Shown here: in pieces, positions 60,555 to 64,000 of the stretch | Numbering within the stretch: position 1 is the first letter of the stretch | How the letters are laid out: each line of letters opens with the position of its first letter | Assembly: GCF_004801255.1 (NCBI RefSeq) | Contig: NZ_CP036295.1 | Location: 991,001-1,055,000 of the forward strand | DNA: 64,000 nucleotides | Direction of reading: 5' to 3' | From: Desulfovibrio desulfuricans | Lineage (GTDB): Bacteria; Desulfobacterota; Desulfovibrionia; Desulfovibrionales; Desulfovibrionaceae | Notes under the pieces: model-generated | What the model was told of the DNA's origin: nothing | What the model saw: the letters and a program-made list of their open reading frames with translations, nothing else | Databases searched by the model: none | Made by a program: the position numbers and the translations under genes

Positions 60555-61334
60555 CTAGGCTTCGTGTTCTTTTTTAAAGATGATCAGCGGGCAGTTTTTG
60601 CACACCGCCGCGCCGGGGAAGGGCTCGCCCAGGCGCGTAATGGAAGCGCCGCCCTTTTGGGTAACGCGGTCTTCAAGACGTTGCACCAGGGCTTCGATGT
60701 GCTCTCCGGGGATGGAAACGTTGATCTCTCCGCGCTCGGTCTTACCCGAATTGTAGCTGCCGCTGCAGGCAAGGTACAGGTTCGCCTGCTTTGTATTGAG
60801 GGTATAGACGTTGCCGGAACAGACGGCGGAGTTGACGCTCATGGACGGCTGGAAGTTGTCGATGCGCTGGCTCGCCATCCAGTCTCCGATAATGTGGTAG
60901 GCCTGCATGTTGTCGCACACAAAGTGCACGACATCGGGCTGGGTGCTGGCGGCGGCAAGCGGGCTGACGGCCACGGCAAGCAGTGCAGCGGGAACATGCG
61001 GTTTCGCTTCAAGAACCTTGCGGGCGTGGTCGGCGTCGGCGCAGTATTTGAGGTGGCTTTTAACTTCCGCTTCGTCCATTTCCTTCCAGCCAAAAACAAA
61101 GCTGGCGTTGGTGCAGCCAAGGTTCTGGCGCTCTACAAGGACTGTAATGCCTTCCATACGCGCGCCGACCTCACTCTGGCAAAATGTGAGCGGCTTAATG
61201 GGAGAATAGTGAGGCTGGTTTTTTTTGAAGGAATCAAGTTCCTGCTGGTCGAAAAAGTATTTGATTGCAACGGGGGCATGGATGAGGCGCATCTCACGCA
61301 TCAGCGTTTCGTGGAGTTTTTCAAATTTGTTCAT
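60555..61334 (-). CDS. DUF169-family protein
   Basis: The 259-residue product contains the DUF169 layout: N-terminal LIHAPVAIKYFFDQQELDSF, PLTFCQSEVGARMEGITVLV, a central segment FVCDNMQAYHIIGDWM, and SVNSAVCSGNVYTLNTKQAN. It ends CKNCPLIIFKK, a CxxC pair that could bind metal. The family is common in anaerobes and has no established biochemical role. The gene stands alone with its own promoter-like sequence upstream and a palindromic terminator downstream. Confidence 0.8.
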   Translation of the reverse strand: MNKFEKLHETLMREMRLIHAPVAIKYFFDQQELDSFKKNQPHYSPIKPLTFCQSEVGARMEGITVLVERQNLGCTNASFVFGWKEMDEAEVKSHLKYCADADHARKVLEAKPHVPAALLAVAVSPLAAASTQPDVVHFVCDNMQAYHIIGDWMASQRIDNFQPSMSVNSAVCSGNVYTLNTKQANLYLACSGSYNSGKTERGEINVSIPGEHIEALVQRLEDRVTQKGGASITRLGEPFPGAAVCKNCPLIIFKKEHEA

Positions 61335-61386
61335 ATGATCCTCTGGTCTAAATGCTGTTTCACAAGAGAATTCTAGTCGGCACTTT

Positions 61387-61415
61387 TTCGTATTTCTTTA
61401 GATCGATAATGTCAA
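61387..61415 (-). promoter_or_regulatory. Sigma-70-like promoter of the DUF169 gene
   Basis: On the minus strand TTGACA (61415-61410), 17 bases, TACGAA (61392-61387). The -35 is perfect, the -10 weak. It lies about 50 bases upstream of the start codon. Confidence 0.4.
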
Positions 61416-61724
61416 TATAATCACCCGAATTTCACAAGGGGTATAAATGCCACCAGGATTGTCCAGTTCATTTTCATAATCATGCAAAGTCAGCGTGTTG
61501 CAGTGTTGATTTGCCGAATCAGCACAAGATTTTTGTCTCTGCGCATGTGAAAATTATTCTTTCCGCACATGGCGTGAGGCCGTTTTTTTCGCAACTGGCG
61601 CGGCTTTTTGTGTGCCGCAGCGTCAGGGCATCACGTGGCAGGGCAACGCTGTGCAAAAAATGGTGATCTGCAATGGGTTGGGCGGCAGCGGGCTGGCGGA
61701 GGCGGCGGCGTATAAAAGCAACGC

Positions 61725-61790
61725 GGCCCGGTGCCTTACGCAGCCGGGCCATCGTTGGGGGGTATTGGCACGCCCCTCCCGCAAGAGGGG
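61725..61790 (-). terminator. Hairpins downstream of the EF-hand gene
   Basis: On the minus strand a 6-bp stem (61773-61778 with 61785-61790) is followed by GGCCCGG/CCGGGCC (61725-61731 with 61744-61750) and then GCGTTGCTTTTATA. The second, with its T-run, is the likelier terminator. Confidence 0.6.
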
Positions 61791-61801
61791 TATCGTCATG
61801 A

Positions 61802-62863
61802 TCAGGCTACGGCTTCCACGCTCTGGGTGGAGGCAGTGGTCTGGCTTATGGTCTGATAGGTGCTGTTGGCCAGCGCGGAAAGAAAGCTGCGGGCCATGTC
61901 GGTACGGCTTGTGGACCCCTGGCCGGAACCCATGGCTTCGCGCTGTTTTTCGAGGGCGGCGGCCAACTCGTCGCTTGAAACGGAGCCGTCCTGGTTGGTG
62001 TCCATGGAGTCGAACGCCGACTGGTTAAGGCCGGTCTCACTGATGCTCAGGCCTTCGGTGCCGTCGCTGTCCAGGTCGGAGAACAGCTTGGAAGCCACGC
62101 CGGTCGAACCGTTCTGGCTGGACGAAGTCGCCTGCCCCTGCGGCGGAGGCGGGGGCATCTGCCCGTTCATGATGGACGAAAGCAGTGTTTTGGCGTCAGG
62201 TTCGTCGGACGAGCTTTGCGAGCTGGAATCGCCCTGCGACGCCTGAGCCGTGCTCTGCATGTTCTCACGCTGCTTCTTGAGCGCAGCGGCGAGCTCGTCG
62301 CTTGAAACGGAGCCGTCCTGATCGGTGTCCATGGCGTCGAACACCGACTGGCCGAGGCCCGTTTCGTCCATGCTCAGACCTCCGCTGCCGTCACTGTCCA
62401 GCGCGGAAAAGAGCTTGGACGCCAGACCCGCATGTTTGCGACCAGACTGGGATCCCTGCGCGCCGCCGGGCATTTGCCCGCTCATGATGGACGAAAGCAA
62501 CCCCTGAGCGGCGGACAGCGTGGAGGATGAGTCTGTGGACGATGCATCCGTGGTCGCCGTACCTGTCGCCTGGCTCTGACCCAGCTGCATGTTGGTCAGC
62601 ATGGCGTTGCGCTGGGTCTCGATGGCCTTTTGCAGCTCGGTCTGCGAAACGGATCCGTCGCCGTCTGTATCAATATTGTTGTAAAGATTGCTGCTCAGGC
62701 CAGTTTCTGCGAGGCTCAGCGCGCCGTCCCCGTCAGAATCAAGATCCCCAAAAAGTTTGCCTGCCAGATCGTCCTGAGCTTGCGTGCCGCTGGAACTCTT
62801 CATCTGCTCAAGCATCTTCTCCCAATATGATGAAGAAGATGATGATAACGCACTGACGCTCAT
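61802..62863 (-). CDS. Multi-EF-hand calcium-binding protein
   Basis: The 353-residue product starts at 62863 behind GGGAGACATTT; the longer frame to 63097 lacks support. It contains three pairs of EF-hand loops: DSDGDGALSLAE and DTDGDGSVSQTE, DSDGSGGLSMDE and DTDQDGSVSSDE, DSDGTEGLSISE and DTNQDGSVSSDE. Each pair is separated by Ser/Gln/Gly-rich linkers containing LLSSIMSGQMP or similar, so the gene is an internal triplication. There is no signal peptide. It ends with a Ser/Thr-rich tail. A calcium buffer or sensor role is inferred from the loops; partners are unknown. Confidence 0.88.
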   Translation of the reverse strand: MSVSALSSSSSSYWEKMLEQMKSSSGTQAQDDLAGKLFGDLDSDGDGALSLAETGLSSNLYNNIDTDGDGSVSQTELQKAIETQRNAMLTNMQLGQSQATGTATTDASSTDSSSTLSAAQGLLSSIMSGQMPGGAQGSQSGRKHAGLASKLFSALDSDGSGGLSMDETGLGQSVFDAMDTDQDGSVSSDELAAALKKQRENMQSTAQASQGDSSSQSSSDEPDAKTLLSSIMNGQMPPPPPQGQATSSSQNGSTGVASKLFSDLDSDGTEGLSISETGLNQSAFDSMDTNQDGSVSSDELAAALEKQREAMGSGQGSTSRTDMARSFLSALANSTYQTISQTTASTQSVEAVA

Positions 62864-63085
62864 AAATGTCTCCCAGTCCGTGAGGACATTGTCGGCAACG
62901 CCTGCAATCCCCTGTGGGCGCAGCCGAATACGGTAAGCGCACCTCCATGTGTCGCGTATCAGCCTGGGAAAAGAATTCCCATGCCAGATCATGCAAGAAA
63001 TGTTCCTCAAGACATGAGGAAATTTGTGCCCTGTGCGGTGCAGGGCGCGGCGATGAGGGACAGCCTGGACGAGGTAGGGCAACAA

Positions 63086-63115
63086 AAAACGCCGCATCTC
63101 ATGACGCGGCGTTTT
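63086..63115 (-). terminator. Terminator of the acid phosphatase gene
   Basis: A 10-bp stem AAAACGCCGC/GCGGCGTTTT (63086-63095 with 63106-63115) is followed on the minus strand by a T-run (GTTTTTTGTT). It lies 24 bases after the phosphatase stop. Confidence 0.85.
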
Positions 63116-63138
63116 GCAAAAAAACAGCGGGCTTGCGG

Positions 63139-64000
63139 CTAACGGGCCGCTGTTGGCGTGGCGGGGCCTTCCGGCTTTGCAACGGCGGCTGTGGCGTTGT
63201 CCGACTCTGCCTCGGCGCGCAGACGCAGGGGGGGGACTTCCTGCTGCGCCAGCGGGGCATTGCGCAGGGCATCGCCAACGCGTTTGGAAAAACTGTTAAG
63301 GCTGAAGCGGGCTTCGCCCACAACTGGCGGCGCGGTAACCTGGGCCGGGGCAGCCCTGTGCGTTCTGGCCGGGTCGGTGAGCTGGGGGGCGACAAGCCCG
63401 CCAGCTGGCTGTTTTTGCTCTTCAAACGGCGCGTGCAGGGCCTCTGGCGTCTGGGCAAAAAAACGTACGCGCACTTCCTTGTGGTCGCCCTGTTCCCACA
63501 GTTCAAACAGCAGGGCGGAGCCTGGCGGGGTCGCGTCGTCGGGGTAGCCGGGCACTTGCCAGTGCACGCCCAGCAGGGCTCCCACATTGGCAAGGTTTGT
63601 GTCGTGCCCCACAAAAACCACCAACGATGCGGCATTGCAGCGCTGGTCTCTGTGCGAGCCCTCAAGGGCCGCCATCATTTCCGAAAGCAGCGATGCTCCC
63701 TTGAGGCGGGCCACCACCGAAGCGCGGTTTACCGTATTGAACACGTTTGTGTGTATGGGCAGCACCTCGCGTACCACGCGTGCGTCCACCTGTCCCCAGC
63801 CTGCGGAGGCGTCGGGCCACTGGGCGTATTCCAGCAAAAACACCTCGGCCAGACCCGATGCCGTGGCAAGCGCGCCGGAGAGCCCCGCGCCGCTGCCGTC
63901 GGCCTCGACGCTCACGGAGTTGGGCAGGTCGGAAAGCCCACATGAGGGAGGCAGATTGTACCGGGAGCACATTTCGGGGGCCAGCGGGGCGCTCAGATGC
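63139..64000 (-). CDS. Histidine-type acid phosphatase, C-terminal part (5' end outside window)
   Basis: The frame is open to the window edge, so at least 287 residues are seen and the N-terminus with the RHG catalytic motif is missing. The proton-donor HD motif of histidine acid phosphatases is present in FVGHDTNLANVGALLGVHWQ. SVEADGSGAGLSGALATASG and NRASVVARLKGASLLSEMMA are typical of the lid domain (agp/phytase branch). Such enzymes are usually periplasmic and hydrolyse sugar or inositol phosphates. A Pro/Ala-rich tail follows the core. Confidence 0.85.
   Translation of the reverse strand, partial: HLSAPLAPEMCSRYNLPPSCGLSDLPNSVSVEADGSGAGLSGALATASGLAEVFLLEYAQWPDASAGWGQVDARVVREVLPIHTNVFNTVNRASVVARLKGASLLSEMMAALEGSHRDQRCNAASLVVFVGHDTNLANVGALLGVHWQVPGYPDDATPPGSALLFELWEQGDHKEVRVRFFAQTPEALHAPFEEQKQPAGGLVAPQLTDPARTHRAAPAQVTAPPVVGEARFSLNSFSKRVGDALRNAPLAQQEVPPLRLRAEAESDNATAAVAKPEGPATPTAAR

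Larger units (their letters stand above)
61335..61801. other. Gap with DUF169 promoter and EF-hand gene terminators
   Basis: No supported gene. One short minus-strand frame (61519-61752) has no ribosome site or family features. It holds the DUF169 promoter candidate at 61387-61415 and two hairpins at 61725-61750 and 61773-61790 that would end the EF-hand gene transcript. Confidence 0.55.

Noticed and set aside
61519-61752. 77-residue minus-strand frame in the gap after the EF-hand gene
   Set aside because: Overlaps the terminator hairpin of that gene, no ribosome binding site, and no family features.

Overview
The window looks like a chromosome segment of a GC-rich sulfate-reducing deltaproteobacterium of the Desulfovibrio group. 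This rests on inference: one merged S10/spc/alpha ribosomal cluster, a TrmD fused to a second SPOUT methyltransferase, selA, an EI/HPr/IID sugar-PTS remnant, and large chemoreceptors. No 16S gene is present to prove it.

Layout. (1) 1-12028: ribosomal cluster from the 3' end of rplB through rplQ, all on +, including secY, map and rpoA, closed by a strong terminator at 12053. (2) 12773-17073: an LprI-like periplasmic protein, a LexA-like S24 repressor divergent from umuDC with a palindromic site between them, and a glycine-betaine-type binding protein. (3) 17132-30559, minus strand: comEC, smpB, ptsI, ptsH, a IID permease subunit, rsmI, a YraN nuclease, rnhB, rplS, trmD fusion, a phosphopantetheinyl transferase and an EF-G paralogue. 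This is mostly RNA maturation, translation and ribosome rescue. (4) 30783-39446: a membrane-anchored unknown, YbgC-type thioesterase, MltA lipoprotein, a small CI-type DNA-binding protein behind a long leader, an AlkD/AlkC-like protein, then folC-selA-M18 peptidase on minus.

(5) 39618-53506: the most interesting part. A tRNA-Arg(TCT) gene carries at its 3' end a 45-base sequence that is repeated (44/45) at 53462-53506. The 13.8 kb between them holds a LuxR-type regulator without a visible synthase and three tandem giant autotransporters. These share near-identical leaders, signal peptides and C-terminal barrels, but have passengers of different length built from 18/24-base units encoding Gly-Thr-Leu-Thr-Asn repeats. 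It reads as a tRNA-integrated island that has lost, or never had, its own integrase, and that carries a surface-variation locus.

(6) 53553-64000: a YqaA/DedA membrane protein, two methyl-accepting chemotaxis proteins with sigma-28-like promoters, a CitMHS/NhaD-type ion transporter, a DUF169 protein, a protein with six EF-hand loops, and a histidine acid phosphatase cut by the window end.
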